62,737 bases of DNA from Streptomyces iranensis (GTDB lineage Bacteria > Actinomycetota > Actinomycetes > Streptomycetales > Streptomycetaceae), in assembly GCF_017874715.1 (NCBI RefSeq), contig NZ_JAGGLR010000043.1, forward strand, positions 1-62,737, written 5' to 3'. Positions 62,707 to 62,737 of this stretch are shown in pieces (the first letter of the stretch is position 1; the number at the start of each line of letters is the position of its first letter). Below the pieces are notes generated by a model. The model saw nothing but the letters and a program-made list of their open reading frames with translations. It was not told where the DNA came from and made no database searches. A program made the translations under genes and the position numbers.

Positions 62707-62737
62707 ATGACCGCACCTGACAGTGTGCCTCTGCACG
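62707..62737 (+). CDS. Start of a gene cut by the window edge
   Basis: The ATG at 62707 (MTAPDSVPLH) follows AAGGAG at about 62691. Only ten residues are visible. The context suggests another transposase, but that cannot be shown. Confidence 0.3.
   Translation, partial: MTAPDSVPLH

Noticed and set aside
1..62737. CRISPR array or biosynthetic gene cluster
   Set aside because: No regularly spaced 25-40-bp repeats and no PKS, NRPS, terpene or RiPP core genes were seen.

Overview
The window is high-GC DNA from an actinomycete, most likely Streptomyces or a close relative. Coding is G/C-rich at third positions, translationally coupled TGATG/ATGA junctions and GTG starts are common, and the IS families and short integrative-element relics are typical of Streptomyces. 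There is no rRNA or recognisable tRNA, and nothing names the species.

Positions 344-30985 are one large, well-preserved carbohydrate locus in two lobes around three regulators/oxidoreductases. The left lobe runs on the minus strand from 13274 down to 344. In transcription order it holds a TIM-barrel isomerase, an MDR dehydrogenase, a ThuA-like protein, an ABC importer (binding lipoprotein plus two permeases), an alpha/beta hydrolase, an IolE-like isomerase, a D-tagatose/L-ribulose 3-epimerase-type protein, ribulokinase, L-ribulose-5-P 4-epimerase and a GH42 beta-galactosidase. No arabinose isomerase is present. An AraC regulator with a PAS-like sensor domain (13432) diverges from it. Then come a Gfo/Idh/MocA oxidoreductase on the minus strand, fused by deletion to an isomerase remnant, and a divergent LacI-type regulator. 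The right lobe (17005-30985, plus strand) has a second ABC importer, an alpha-glucuronidase-like protein, a membrane di-iron desaturase-type oxygenase with its own Rieske ferredoxin and FAD reductase, an aldo/keto reductase, a creatininase-like amidohydrolase, a GH5-like protein and a GH3 glucosidase/xylosidase. Neither importer has an ATPase here, so a shared MsiK-like ATPase elsewhere is likely. A repeated motif near the AraC gene recurs upstream of the GH3 gene and may tie the lobes into one regulon. My reading is that the locus takes up and degrades a decorated plant-type oligosaccharide. The oxygenase triad may remove an O-methyl or similar group, and AraB/AraD with the epimerase feed pentuloses to the pentose phosphate pathway.

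From about 31 kb to the end the window is a mobile-element graveyard. It contains an IS630 relic, an SDR/AraC chimera, an IS701-type element with a pentapeptide-repeat passenger and CTAA duplication, an ISL3-type unit enclosing a D-aminopeptidase gene, an IstA relic, a frameshifted LLM oxidoreductase, a gene-poor stretch with a 17-bp G-rich tandem repeat, a frameshifted IS1182 element, an ISAs1 relic, a Tn3-family transposase broken in several frames, a group II intron with a damaged maturase in an istB relic, a second IS701 element, an IS5 relic and a truncated integrase.

Between these wrecks sit a few intact genes: a small secreted protein, an epoxide hydrolase, an MFS exporter with a divergent CGNR regulator, an ArsR repressor with two clear palindromic operators facing a FAD monooxygenase, a RidA protein, a lipoprotein, a CsbD-like small protein and two envelope proteins. 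This pattern suits an accessory chromosomal arm or an integration hot spot.
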